Notes: a model not told the origin generated them from the letters alone. A stretch of 64,000 nucleotides of DNA from Deinococcus peraridilitoris DSM 19664 (GCF_000317835.1 NC_019793.1:1140001-1204000), one strand, 5' to 3'. Counted from the stretch's first letter, positions 36,284 through 46,186 are shown. Made by a program: numbers and translations.

Positions 36284-36321
36284 AGCCAGAGGAGCCGCCC
36301 CGATGCGCGGCTCCTCTGGCT
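36284..36321. repeat. Perfect 15-bp inverted repeat
   Basis: 36284-36298 and 36307-36321 are exact reverse complements with an 8-base loop. No T tract follows on either strand, so it is not a standard terminator. It could be an RNA structure or a protein-binding palindrome. Confidence 0.7.
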
Positions 36322-36641
36322 AAGGCGGTCTTCGGTTCTATGGTTTCCGGCACGCCTCGCGTGTCAGCCCGGCTAGCACGTCGATTCACAACGCCAGGGC
36401 CCGCACTTTATTGAATCACGCCCGGGTACTTGATGTGCAGGACGTGCACTTCTCTGCAGGGTTCCTCGACCCTCGACGTGCATCAGTCGCGCCGCTAGCC
36501 ACTCCTCCGTGTCATGCAGCGTCACGGGATACCAGCGGTGTACCAGCGGGAGGCTGCATCCCGCTTCAGGCTGACAGTCGCCCGATCGCCTGGATGAAAG
36601 AATGCGCCGATTCTGCTCTATCCGAAATTTACAAAGGCGTT

Positions 36642-36647
36642 TACTAT
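36642..36647 (+). promoter_or_regulatory. -10 element of the 85-aa gene
   Basis: TACTAT lies 5 bases before the ATG at 36653. Confidence 0.45.
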
Positions 36648-36652
36648 AAGTC

Positions 36653-36910
36653 ATGAAGCGTCCCCGGCTCGTCTCGATCCGCTACGCCCCGACACGTGAC
36701 CTGAGCGAGCGCGTTCAGGCCGAACAGCACCTCGTCGAGTCCATCCAGACGGCGCTCGGTGAGGATGTGCAGGTGCTTTTCGAGGAAATCAGCGACGACG
36801 AGTACTGGAAACGCACGCGCGTCCGCATCACCGGTCCATGGGCACAACCGCGCAATGTCGTGTTTGCCGCCGTCAGTCTGTGTCTCGGTGAAGTCGTGGA
36901 GGCCGCCTGA
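36653..36910 (+). CDS. Hypothetical protein (85 aa)
   Basis: 85-residue soluble protein, MKRPRLVSIRYAPTRDLSER followed by an acidic middle (GEDVQVLFEEISDDEYWKR) and a hydrophobic end (NVVFAAVSLCLGEVVEAA). No recognised family or partner. The upstream -10 hexamer and codon pattern support it. Confidence 0.5.
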   Translation: MKRPRLVSIRYAPTRDLSERVQAEQHLVESIQTALGEDVQVLFEEISDDEYWKRTRVRITGPWAQPRNVVFAAVSLCLGEVVEAA

Positions 36911-37157
36911 CGTGTGCGGACGCGTGAACGGGAACTTCCACCCCACCTACTTCCGGAGCATGTTCGGGATGCTGCTTTCCCCGGAGTGGCCTGGCGCGTC
37001 CGCCAAAGCAGGCGGTTACGTCACCATCGTCACATAACATCGCTGGGTAATATTTCTCGGAGGTCAAATTCACCCAGCCGTGGTCGGCTCGTCAACGCTC
37101 TAACCCGTGTCGGAAGCTGAATCATTACACTGAAGCATCATTCGCGAGGAGCTTCCC

Positions 37158-39768
37158 ATACAGCGTCGTACGGCCCACCTCACCACTGCCGCTCCGGAAC
37201 GCGTGGGAGGAACGCTGGTGGCCCTCAACCGCCGAGCGGCAGCCCGGTATGGTGGTGTGGCTCGGCCCCTGTCGGGCATCGCCCGTGAACACCTCGCCAC
37301 CCAGCAGCTCGAAGTCGCTTCACCCGTCCTGGCCCACCGCCTCCTCAGCCAGGCAGTGAGAGAGGAACTCAATCCCGCTCATCCCGTGGCAACCGCGAGG
37401 TCGTACGGAGCCGCGGTTCGTGAACTGCTCCGTGTTCAAGCGGACCTCGCGACACTCACGGCGGACCAGGCGGCTCAGGTACGACGTGTGGCGCGCGTCA
37501 CCCGCCAGTACCGTCGTCTTTTGCGGGAACGCGGGTTGGTGGATGGCGCGGAAGTCCTCGCGGTCGCCGCGCACACCATTGCGCCGCTCGGCCGCCTCAC
37601 CCTACTCGGGTACGTGCGTCTCACCCAGGACGAACTGCAGCTTCTCGACGCCCTCGCCGGAGACTGCAGGAGACTGCAGTGAGGTGTACCTGCCCTGGAC
37701 GGCGCACAGCCTGTTCGACGACAATGAGCGGGCCGCCGCCTGGCTTGAGCGGCGCGGCTGGACGGTGGAGCGTGCTCAGTTCGAGCAGGGCGGGCCAGGG
37801 CGGGCGCTCCTCGGGCGGGGGGCGTGTGAACCTGGCGTTCGTGTCCGGGCGTGCGGGCAGATGGAAGACGAGGTCCGGGCGGCGCTGGCGGACATCAAAC
37901 GACTGCAGGCTCAAGGCGCTGAGGTGCAGGACATCGCGTTTGTCGTGGCCGATGACGCGGCGTGGGGACCGCTCGTGCAGGCGGTGGCGTGGGAGTACGG
38001 CGTGCCCGTGGAAGTCACGGCATCCCAACCCCTCTCCGAAACGAGCATCGGCTCCTGGCTGAAGCGCGCACTGGACGTCGTGCAAGCAGGAGCGACGTTC
38101 GAGAGGGCGGCGCACTTGCTGGGTCACCCGCTCGACCAGGGCCTGGAAGGAGGCGCCTGGCAGACGGTACGCCGAGCACGGCCAGATTCCCTGGAAGCCT
38201 GGCGTGACGTGGGGGTGAACCTCGAAGGCTTCGTCTGGCCGGAGCAGAACAGCCGCGCTCTTTGGGTGTCACACCTGACGTCCTTGCTCCTTGAACGTGA
38301 CGTGACGCGACGCGCCACCGAAAGGAGCTCCCTAGACGCTGCGGCGGTGCGGGCCCTTCATACGGAACTCCGGGTGCTTGCAGATCCGCCCGAGGAACGT
38401 CTCTCCCTTGAAGCGTTCGTCGATGAACTACACATGCTGCTCGCGCTGCTCGCCGTGGCACCTGAAGCGAGCGGCAACGCGATCGAGCTTCTCACGCCGT
38501 ACGCCCTCGTGGGCGCCGCCGTTCCGCACGTAGTGGTCCTGGGCCTGGCGGAAGGTGTCTGGCCTCCCCCACTGCAGGACGATCCACGGCTCGATTTCGC
38601 GGATCGCCTGCGTCTGCGGGCCGCAGGATTTCCACTGGAAGTCCCCGGCAGCCTGGCTCGCCGGGAGATGCTGTCGTTCTGGTCGCTGCTGAACACCGCG
38701 CAGATCAGCCTGACGCTCAGCTACGGCCGTCTGACGGCCACGGGAGGAGAAGCGCTGCCCAGCGCTTACCTCACCCGCCTGGGAGCAGCGATCGAGGCCT
38801 ACGACCCCAAGACTGCCTGCAGTCACGAGAAACTGCGCCGCTCGCAACTGCAGCACGATGCCACAGATGACGTCCTTTCTCACGCCCGGCACGCGCACGA
38901 AGTGGAACGCCGCCGGGAAGCTGAAGCCACCTTCGATGAGTACGACGGCCTCACCGCCCTGTCAGTGGATCACCGCTCACACGTCTTTTCTGCCGGGCAG
39001 CTCCGCACGCTCGGCACCTGCACCTTCCGCTGGTGGCTGTCGTACCTCCTCGGGCTGGAAGTCCAGGACGACGAGGATGAATCTCTCGGTCTGGGGCAGC
39101 TGCAGCACACGATCCTGCGCACCCTCGCCGGGTGCGCTCAAAAACGCCCGGATCAGGACTCCCGCAGCGTGATGCTCTCCGCGCTCGACGACGCCTTCCA
39201 GCAGGCCGAAAGAGAACTGGGCTGGCCGCAGACGCCCGAGTGGCAGCGGCAACGACCCGAGGTGCGCGCCCGACTTGAGAAGCTCATTCAGGCACCCGCG
39301 TTCCTCGCGCCGAACGCCACCATCCTCGACGCGGAAGTGCCCTTCGAAAGCAGCTGGCAGGGTTTCCGGGTGCGCGGCCAGGTGGACCGCATCGACCGCC
39401 TGGGAGACAAGCTGGTCGTGATTGATTACAAAAACGGCAAAAGCAAGCCCTGGGGCGTGCAGGACACCGACCGCAAACTCACCCTCGACTTGCAGCTTCC
39501 GGTGTACCTGCAGGCGGCCCTGCCGGCCCTGCACCCAGACCAACGTGCGGGCGGCGCACACTACCTGTCGATCAAATCCGCCGAAGTGGTCGCGCGCGTG
39601 TCCCTCAACGAAACCGCCTTCGAAGCGTTCGCGACTCGCGCCCGCACTGCCCTGCAGGATGGTGCGTTCGTGCCGAGTCCGGACGCGCAGGGCAAAGCCT
39701 GCACCCGCTGCCCCTTCCCGCCCGTGTGCCGCGCCGGACCGCGCCTCGAGCGCAAGACCGCCCCGTGA
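37158..39768 (+). pseudogene. AddB-like PD-(D/E)XK nuclease, frameshifted by a 10-bp duplication
   Basis: Two frames together encode one AddB/RecB-nuclease-like protein of about 866 residues. The first frame runs to a stop after 37678 (LLDALAGDCRRLQ). The second carries on from GDCSEVYLPW to 39768. The junction is an exact 10-bp tandem duplication (37659-37678), and removing one copy joins them. The C-terminal nuclease has H in LGQLQHTIL, GQVDRID and VVIDYKNGK, and the Fe-S cysteines C in LGTCTFRWW plus Cx2Cx5C (CTRCPFPPVC). GAGGAG lies 6 bases before an ATA codon (37158); the nearest normal start is GTG 37203. The stop overlaps the start of the helicase gene. Confidence 0.8.
37659..37678 (+). 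repeat. 10-bp tandem duplication causing the frameshift
   Basis: GGAGACTGCA occurs twice back to back (37659-37668 and 37669-37678). One copy fewer would give the continuous reading ALAGDCSEVYLPW. Confidence 0.9.
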
Positions 39769-42299
39769 CCCTCACGAACCAGCAGGCCCGCGCCGCCGCC
39801 GCAGATGGCAGCGTCGCGGTCGTGGCCGGAGCGGGCAGCGGCAAGACGCACATGCTGGTCGCACGCTTCCTGCACCACCTGGACGCGCACGGCCTGACAC
39901 CCCTGCAGATCGTCGCCGTCACCTTCACCGAAAAAGCCGCCGTGGAGTTGCGCGCCCGCGTGCGGCGCGCCGTGCAGCTGGCCCGACCGGACGACTTCGA
40001 CACCCTCGCCGAACTCGACGCGGCGCAGATCAGCACCATTCACGCCTTGTGCGCCCGCATCCTGCGCGACCACCCGGAAGCCGCGGGTATCCTGCCGGGC
40101 GCCCGCATCCTGGACGAGCAGCAGACGCAACTCTGGCTGGCCGGGCAGTACGGTCAGGCCCTCGCGTCCCTTCCCGAGCGGGTCTTTCAACGCATCCCGT
40201 ACTCCCGCATGTCACACCTGCTCGGTGCGCTCCTTGCCGATCCCATTGCCGCCGAACGCGCCTTCCAGGTCAGCAGCGAGCACTGGGCCACCTGGGCGGC
40301 GCAAGCGCAAACCCGAGCGGTCAGGAAGCTCACCGGGAGCGTGGCCTGGCAGAACACCCTTGATGTCCTGCGTGCTTTCACCGGAGCGGACCACGACCGC
40401 ATCGAAAGCGCCCGCCGGGAAGCGATTCAGCACGCCACCGCGCTTCCCGGAGACCCAACCAGCCACGCGGCCGGTCTGCTGGACGTGAAACTCACCGGGG
40501 GAAGCGCGAAAAACTGGCCGGACGGCGGCCTCAGCGAGGTCAAGGATGCCGTGAAGACCCTTCGCAAGCTCACCGAGGACGCCTTGAAGGAAGGGCTTAC
40601 CCTCACGCTCGGTCCCAGCGACACCTGGCTGGAAGCCGCCCTGCCCGACCTGCGGGAAGCCTTCGAGCTGGTCCGCGCGTTTCTCGCCGAACGCAAGCGA
40701 CGCGAGGGCCTGCTGGATTACGCTGACCTGGAAGTCTACGCACTGCACGCCCTGCGCGACCCCGACGTGCGCGCGCACTACGCCCGCCGCTGGCGGGCCT
40801 TCCTCCTGGATGAATTCCAGGACACCAACCCCATTCAGGACGAGATCCTGCGTTTGCTGCGTGGCGACGCCCGCACCACCATCGTCGGGGATGAAAAGCA
40901 AAGCATTTACGGCTTCCGGCGCGCGGACGTCCGCCTCTTTCGCCTCGTTCGCCAGGACATCGCCGAGGGTGGTGGCGAGGAAGTGCAGCTCGACCTGAGC
41001 TTCCGCACGCACCGGGCCCTGGTGGAGCAGAGCAACGCGATCTTCGCGCCCTTGCTGGGTGACCTGCACGCTCCATTGCAGGCCGCCCGTGAAGCAGCCC
41101 ACGCGCCGGGCTCCTGCGTCGAAGCGTACCTGGTGCAGGCAGACGCCACGAGCACCCAACTCAGGCGCGCCGAAGGCACCTTCATTGCCCGCCGCATTCA
41201 GGAACTGCTCGGCGGCGGTTTCCTCATTCAGGGCGAGGACGGTCCCCGCCCGGTCCGCCGCGGTGACATTGCGGTGCTCTCCAGAACCTGGGGCCCACTT
41301 GAGGGATACGGCGCAGCGCTGAATGCCGCCGGAATTCCGGTCGTGCAGGCCGGCGGGGGTTCCCTGCTCGAAACGCGCCAAGCCCTCGACGCCCTCGGTC
41401 TCCTCACCGCCGTCGCGCTGCACGACCCACTTGCCATCATTGGTACGCTCCGCTCCCCGTTCTGCGCGGTGAGTGACCGCACGTTGCAGGAACTGCATCT
41501 CGCGCGTGAAGACCGCTCCTGGCTGGACGTGCTCGACCTCAGCGAAGACCCAGCCGTGCAGCGCGCCCGGCAGCTGCTGCGCACCCTGCAAAGCGAACGA
41601 CGCGCCCTGTCGCTCAGCCGTCTGCTGCAACTCGCCGACCGCCTCACCGGGTACACTGCCGTCCTCGCCAACCTCTGGAATGCCGAGCGACGCCTCGCGG
41701 ACTGGCGTGGCACGCTCGACTTCATCCGCAGCTTGGAGCGCGGCGAAGAAGACGTGTTTCCGGTGGTCCGCCGCTTGGGCGAACTGGTGAGCGCCGACCT
41801 GCACGTGCCCCGCCCAGTCCTTGAAGCCGGTGACGCGGTGACGCTGCTGACCATGCACGGCGCGAAAGGCCTGGAGTGGCCTGTCGTGATCGTCGCCGAC
41901 CTGGGCTGGACCCCTCCTAGCAGCTCGAACGGAGTGCTGTTCTCTCCGGAGTACGGTGTGGCCTGCCGCGAAGGCGCCGAGGAGGCTGAGCCACCCGTCG
42001 TCTTCGCGGTCATGAACGCTTCACGCGCGGAGCGGGAAGACGCCGAAGCCCGCCGCCTGCTGTACGTCGCGCTGACGCGCGCCCGTGACCACCTGATTCT
42101 CACGGCGTCTGGAAATTCCAGCCACAGCCTGCTGGCCTTGCTGGAACCCGGCCTCGGCAGCGCCGGCGTGTCCATCACGCCCGTCATTCCCGAAGAAGGT
42201 GACCTGGGTCTCGCCTCCCTGGGGCGCCTGCCGACTCCCGCGGCTCCGCGGGAGGTGCTGATCCACCGGGAGGAAGCGAAGATAAAAAGCGGGCTGTAG
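39765..42299 (+). CDS. UvrD/RecB-type DNA helicase (AddA-like, no nuclease domain)
   Basis: 844-residue superfamily 1A helicase. Q-motif LTNQQARAAA, Walker A AGAGSGKT, Ia FTEKAAVELRARV, STIHALCARILR, Walker B LLDEFQDTNPIQDE, III VGDEKQSIYGFRRADV, IV LDLSFRTHRALV, V LLTMHGAKGLEWPVVIVADL, VI RRLLYVALTRARDHL. The start GTG at 39765 overlaps the nuclease stop codon (GTGA), so translation is coupled. Typical AddA is about 1200 residues with a C-terminal nuclease; this one stops after the helicase. With the upstream nuclease it resembles an AddAB-like end-processing pair. Confidence 0.9.
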   Translation: MTLTNQQARAAAADGSVAVVAGAGSGKTHMLVARFLHHLDAHGLTPLQIVAVTFTEKAAVELRARVRRAVQLARPDDFDTLAELDAAQISTIHALCARILRDHPEAAGILPGARILDEQQTQLWLAGQYGQALASLPERVFQRIPYSRMSHLLGALLADPIAAERAFQVSSEHWATWAAQAQTRAVRKLTGSVAWQNTLDVLRAFTGADHDRIESARREAIQHATALPGDPTSHAAGLLDVKLTGGSAKNWPDGGLSEVKDAVKTLRKLTEDALKEGLTLTLGPSDTWLEAALPDLREAFELVRAFLAERKRREGLLDYADLEVYALHALRDPDVRAHYARRWRAFLLDEFQDTNPIQDEILRLLRGDARTTIVGDEKQSIYGFRRADVRLFRLVRQDIAEGGGEEVQLDLSFRTHRALVEQSNAIFAPLLGDLHAPLQAAREAAHAPGSCVEAYLVQADATSTQLRRAEGTFIARRIQELLGGGFLIQGEDGPRPVRRGDIAVLSRTWGPLEGYGAALNAAGIPVVQAGGGSLLETRQALDALGLLTAVALHDPLAIIGTLRSPFCAVSDRTLQELHLAREDRSWLDVLDLSEDPAVQRARQLLRTLQSERRALSLSRLLQLADRLTGYTAVLANLWNAERRLADWRGTLDFIRSLERGEEDVFPVVRRLGELVSADLHVPRPVLEAGDAVTLLTMHGAKGLEWPVVIVADLGWTPPSSSNGVLFSPEYGVACREGAEEAEPPVVFAVMNASRAEREDAEARRLLYVALTRARDHLILTASGNSSHSLLALLEPGLGSAGVSITPVIPEEGDLGLASLGRLPTPAAPREVLIHREEAKIKSGL

Positions 42300-42576
42300 C
42301 GGACGTGAACCGAACGGCGTAGCCCCTTCTGCGCAGATGGGCGCAGGTGACGCTGCCTGGCGCCGGATACACTCCTTGCGAGGTAATTTCTGTGACGAAC
42401 ACAATTCGACTGACCGAACAACAGGCCAGCAGCCCACGGCAACTCAGCCGGTATCAGAGCGGTCGTCACGATGACAACCCTCGCTTCTGAACGCGAGGAC
42501 AACCGAGCGCTGCCGACCGTCCTCATTCAGGTTTCTTCCCGTGTGCGGTGAAACAGCAGGATCGTGCCGACCGCCT

Positions 42577-42582
42577 TAAGCT
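42577..42582 (+). promoter_or_regulatory. -10 element of the serine hydrolase gene
   Basis: TAAGCT lies 7 bases before the ATG at 42590. The 290-base gap after the helicase gene also has an unattached TACACT near 42369 but no further gene. Confidence 0.4.
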
Positions 42583-42589
42583 GAACGGC

Positions 42590-43687
42590 ATGAAGGTCAC
42601 CTCGCGCCCGTTCGTCTTCGCCGGCAGTGTGGCGCTCGCGAGCCTGGCCGCCACTGCCAGCGCCGCGCCGGAAAGGTTGGCGCCGACGTGTGGTCCTGCC
42701 GTGCTCGCGCCCGCACCGCCCATAGCATTGCCGCCAGTCGTGACAGGTCAGGTGAGCTTTTACGCCGCCGAGTACGACCGGCAAGGGCGTCCGCAGGAGC
42801 GCGCGTACGCGCTCAGCGCCCACACGCTGCGTCCGCTTGCCAGCATTTACAAACCCGTGCTGGTGTGGGCCGCACTGCGTGACGTAGACGCCCGGCGCCT
42901 GCAGCTCCGGCAGCGCTTCACCACAACGGCGGCCAATCGCAGCATCGAGGCGTTCTCACCCGGTACGAACACCTTGCGCTTCCTGCTGGACCGAACGATC
43001 CGGAACAGTGAAAACACCGCGTCCGACATCGTGCATCTCGCCGTTGGTCCACAGCGTGTCGCGGCCCTCACGGCCAACTCCAGCAACTGCACCAGCGTCT
43101 TGCTGACGACCAAGGCGTTCTGGTCGGCACAGGCGGGGATGTTGCCCGCCTTGGTGATCAGCACCGACCGGGACGCCTCGCTGCGGTCTGCGGAGCGGTA
43201 CTTTACGCTCGCGCCCGCGGACCGCGTGGCCTTTGCCGGGCAGCTGGTGCACGCCAGCCGGCAGGTGAACGCAGGCGCGTTGCTCGATCGCCTGGACGGG
43301 TACTTCAAGGGCCCGCGGTATGACGCGCGCCTGGACACTTACTGGCAGAACACCAGCACCGCAAAGGCGTACACAGACCTGATGGCGACGATGTTCGTGG
43401 CGGGTGGCCTGCAACCAGAAACACGCCGGGTGTTTCGCGATGTGATGGCGCAGGGGTGCTGCCGCCCTGTCCGTGCACCCTTCACCTACTCGTACTGGGG
43501 CGCCAAGGCAGGCAGCGGCTGGCGCCTGTTGACCTTGACCGGGTACCTGGAGCGGCCGGACGGGCGCATCCTGGCCTACACGTACCTGAACCACGAAAGC
43601 GACACGCTCGACGCGGAGCGGATGGAGCAACAGATTCCCGCGGTCATGACCTGGATCGCCAAGGTGCTGGCGCTGCACCAGTCGTGA
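42590..43687 (+). CDS. Secreted serine hydrolase, class A beta-lactamase-like fold
   Basis: 365-residue protein with a signal peptide (MKVTSRPFVFAGSVALASLAATASA). The penicillin-recognising motifs are present: S85-x-x-K88 (LASIYKP), S140-x-N142 (RNSENTASD) and KAG in GAKAGSGW in place of KTG. It could be a beta-lactamase-related or peptidoglycan-acting serine hydrolase. No resistance spectrum can be predicted. The start is set by the signal peptide and the -10 hexamer. Confidence 0.8.
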   Translation: MKVTSRPFVFAGSVALASLAATASAAPERLAPTCGPAVLAPAPPIALPPVVTGQVSFYAAEYDRQGRPQERAYALSAHTLRPLASIYKPVLVWAALRDVDARRLQLRQRFTTTAANRSIEAFSPGTNTLRFLLDRTIRNSENTASDIVHLAVGPQRVAALTANSSNCTSVLLTTKAFWSAQAGMLPALVISTDRDASLRSAERYFTLAPADRVAFAGQLVHASRQVNAGALLDRLDGYFKGPRYDARLDTYWQNTSTAKAYTDLMATMFVAGGLQPETRRVFRDVMAQGCCRPVRAPFTYSYWGAKAGSGWRLLTLTGYLERPDGRILAYTYLNHESDTLDAERMEQQIPAVMTWIAKVLALHQS

Positions 43688-43759
43688 CGCCCCACCTCCG
43701 TGACAGCACGGCTGGAGCCCAGGGGCGGGAGTCAGGGTGGGCCGGTGTCCACCACACGC

Positions 43760-45280
43760 TCAGGGCTTTTCGTCCGCTTCGGGATGGAAGGTGAGTTCGG
43801 CTTCCCATTCGAAGGCGCGTGCCCAGGGCAGGCGGGTACGGGCGACTTCGTAGCGGCCTTCGGGAAAATGCAGCTGCACTTCGTCACGTGCAATCTCGTA
43901 CAGGCGGCGTTGCGCGCGCAGCGAGCCGAGCTCCTTAGGGCTGAACTCGCGCTGCAGCTGGTCACGGACCTTGCTGCTGAACAGCACGTCGTTCGCGTAT
44001 TCGTACGCCAGCAGGTCACGGGCAGCCTCACGGTCGAGGTTGGCTTCGAGGGTCATCTTCGCGTGCGCGAGGGCAGTCCCGACGTTGTTGCCCGGCGTAC
44101 CCCAGGCGCCCAGGGCGTGCAGGCGCGCAATGACACCCGCGTCACGCAGATGCTGCCAGAGGGGCGCGGTGGCCGTGTTCACCTGCAGCAGGTCCGCCAC
44201 GGCCAGGGGACGCCCGGCGAGGCGAGCGATCTCGCGCGCGGCGAGCGCGGGGTCGCCCGCGTTGAATACGAACAAGGTCAGGTCGGCCTGGCCTTCGGTG
44301 AGGATAAAGCCGTTCGCGCGGGCGTGCGCGGCAACCGTGTCCTCCAGCGGGACGCCGTCAAAGCCGATCGTCTCCCGCGCGTCGCGCGCGTCGGCATACA
44401 CGACCCGCAGGGTTTTTTCGCCTGGCGCGATGGCACGTACGGCGAGGCTGGCGAGCACCTCGTCTGCACCCGGGTACATCAGGACATTGGGGGGCACGAT
44501 GGCCTGCAGTGCCGCCGCTTCCACCAGGGCGGGTGAGCCTTCGTGCGCGTCGTCCCAGGTCACGCGCAGTTCCTGAAACACGCCTTCCCGGGCCCAGCGC
44601 ACCATCTCCAGGATCACGGCGTAATTGCGTTCACGGTACTGGGCGTCTTTGGCGCGCGGCAGGGTGATGCTGGCGTACACCGGCCTGGCAGTTTTCGTGC
44701 GCCACTCACGTACGACCTTCAGGTTCTCTACGGCCTCCTCGACCGCTATGGAGCTGCTGCGTGACTGCACCAGCCCTCCGTAGGCCAGCGCGTCAAGTGA
44801 TACGACGAGCACGTCCGCGGCTTGAGAAGCGCTGGGCGCGCGGGGGGGTGGGGGCGTAGGCTGCCAGGGCACCGATCGCGCGGTGCGCGGGCGGGACCGT
44901 GTGAGGGTGCTGGAGCGCGCGCGCCACGGTCGGACCCGCGGTGTGGCCGGTCGGGGGTGCGCGGTCGTCACGGGGGCTCTGGCAACCGGAGCCGGGACTG
45001 GGACCGGGCGGGGAGCGTACCCGCCCTGCTCACGGATCCAGGCCCGCAGTGCCGCCTGATCCGCACCGTGCTCCGCCGTGCCGAGCAGCGACACGTCGGG
45101 CGTGCGGACGTGCACGCCGGTCAGTTGTGCGATCTTCACGGGCAGCACGCGCGTTGCGGGACGTGAATCGAGGGGAACGAGCGCGAGACGCTCAACCGGG
45201 GCGGCGAGCGCACCACCGAACGCTCCGAGCACGATGAGCAGGGCAAGACGTACGGGGTGGGCGAAGCGGAATGCGAACAA
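43760..45280 (-). CDS. DUF4127 family secreted protein with Pro/Arg-rich insertion
   Basis: 506 residues with a signal peptide (ending ALAAP), then the DUF4127 start ERLALVPLDSRPATRVLPV. The family core resumes at ADVLVVSLDALAYGGLVQSR and continues through NAGDPALAAREIARLAGRPLA and GAWGTPGNNVGTALAHA. Residues about 88-153 are an extra Pro/Arg/Ser-rich, low-complexity segment interrupting the normal WIREQ-to-DVLVVSLD connection. The start is TTG at 45280 with GGAGG 5 bases upstream. The function of DUF4127 is unknown. Confidence 0.85.
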   Translation of the reverse strand: MFAFRFAHPVRLALLIVLGAFGGALAAPVERLALVPLDSRPATRVLPVKIAQLTGVHVRTPDVSLLGTAEHGADQAALRAWIREQGGYAPRPVPVPAPVARAPVTTAHPRPATPRVRPWRARSSTLTRSRPRTARSVPWQPTPPPPRAPSASQAADVLVVSLDALAYGGLVQSRSSSIAVEEAVENLKVVREWRTKTARPVYASITLPRAKDAQYRERNYAVILEMVRWAREGVFQELRVTWDDAHEGSPALVEAAALQAIVPPNVLMYPGADEVLASLAVRAIAPGEKTLRVVYADARDARETIGFDGVPLEDTVAAHARANGFILTEGQADLTLFVFNAGDPALAAREIARLAGRPLAVADLLQVNTATAPLWQHLRDAGVIARLHALGAWGTPGNNVGTALAHAKMTLEANLDREAARDLLAYEYANDVLFSSKVRDQLQREFSPKELGSLRAQRRLYEIARDEVQLHFPEGRYEVARTRLPWARAFEWEAELTFHPEADEKP

Positions 45281-45478
45281 GGAAGCCTCCGGAGTCCAGG
45301 AATTGGCGAGCGGCCACGCAAAGCTTAACGAAGCGTCCTGGAGAGCGTGTGAACGGACCCTTATGGTTCCCGGCCGCTCCGCTGAAGTTCCTGCCGGCTC
45401 AGGCCTCCAGGAACCCGTTGAGCGCTGCAGGGTCTGTCAGCCGGGCAGCAACGGCAGCCGTTGCTGCCCGGCTGGGAC

Positions 45479-46186
45479 TCAGAGCAGATTCGAGCCGTCA
45501 CCCATCACGACAGGAACGTACCCGCTGACCAGGGCAAAACGGTTGAGGTAGCGCCCGTTGTTGAGCTTGAACGTTCCGCCTTTCACGGCGACGATCTCGA
45601 CGATGTCGCCGCTGTGTCTCGCCTGCCAGCGCGCTCCCTCCAGCATGCAGGAAGCGAGCAGGCCGGACACGCTTGCCTCGGCCAGGTCAGGGCAGGTTTC
45701 ACGGAGCACGTAGGCGTCCTGCCGGGTTGCTCCCAGGAGGCGTTTATCGTACCCGTTGCTGTTTTTTCCCGTCGCATTTCCGGTGCTCGCGCGTCCTTCG
45801 AGCACTTCCACGGTGAGCGCCGCTCCGATCAGCAAGTCAAGCGCCAGGGGAGCGTAGCGGTTGAACTGGTTCGTTCGGGTGGCGTCGTATGTCGCCGCTT
45901 GACGGGCAAGGAGCAATTCTGCGGGGGTCAGCCTCAGGAGTAAGGACCGGTCCACGCCGGTGTCGCTGCGGGGTGCCCTCAGGTGGGCCGTCAGACGCTC
46001 CGGCTTCCAGGTGGCGCCCAGCATGGCTTTCAGCACCGGGTGGGCACTGCTGGGCATACCAGTCGGGCGGGTCAGCAGGACCGCTGTTGGTATGGGCTTC
46101 AAGGCCAGAATGGCGTACCCGTTTATTGGCCGTAAAGTCGATTCATCGGCGGTTACGAAGGATGGGTCGGCCATGGTGGAGGTCAC
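45479..46186 (-). CDS. Hypothetical protein (about 235 aa)
   Basis: 235-residue soluble protein with no family I recognise. Recognisable stretches are LLLRLTPAELLLARQAATYD, NRYAPLALDLLIGAALTVEVLEG and a strand-rich end (VEIVAVKGGTFKLNNGRYLNRFALVSGYVP). Start: GTG 46186 or ATG four codons later (46174); no ribosome-binding site. The product has no signal peptide. Confidence 0.55.
   Translation of the reverse strand: MTSTMADPSFVTADESTLRPINGYAILALKPIPTAVLLTRPTGMPSSAHPVLKAMLGATWKPERLTAHLRAPRSDTGVDRSLLLRLTPAELLLARQAATYDATRTNQFNRYAPLALDLLIGAALTVEVLEGRASTGNATGKNSNGYDKRLLGATRQDAYVLRETCPDLAEASVSGLLASCMLEGARWQARHSGDIVEIVAVKGGTFKLNNGRYLNRFALVSGYVPVVMGDGSNLL

Larger units (their letters stand above)
36199..36652. 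other. Gene-free stretch with a long hairpin
   Basis: Apart from the promoter of the 202-aa lipoprotein, the hairpin at 36284-36321 and the -10 of the following small gene, I see no coding sequence here. A 93-codon minus-strand frame has no start signal and odd composition. Confidence 0.5.

Noticed and set aside
36373..36654. 93-codon minus-strand open frame
   Set aside because: It has no ribosome-binding site or -10 hexamer, and its Arg/Ser/Cys-rich composition looks non-coding.
40212..41858. 548-codon minus-strand frame
   Set aside because: It is antisense to the helicase gene, whose motifs are all intact on the plus strand.
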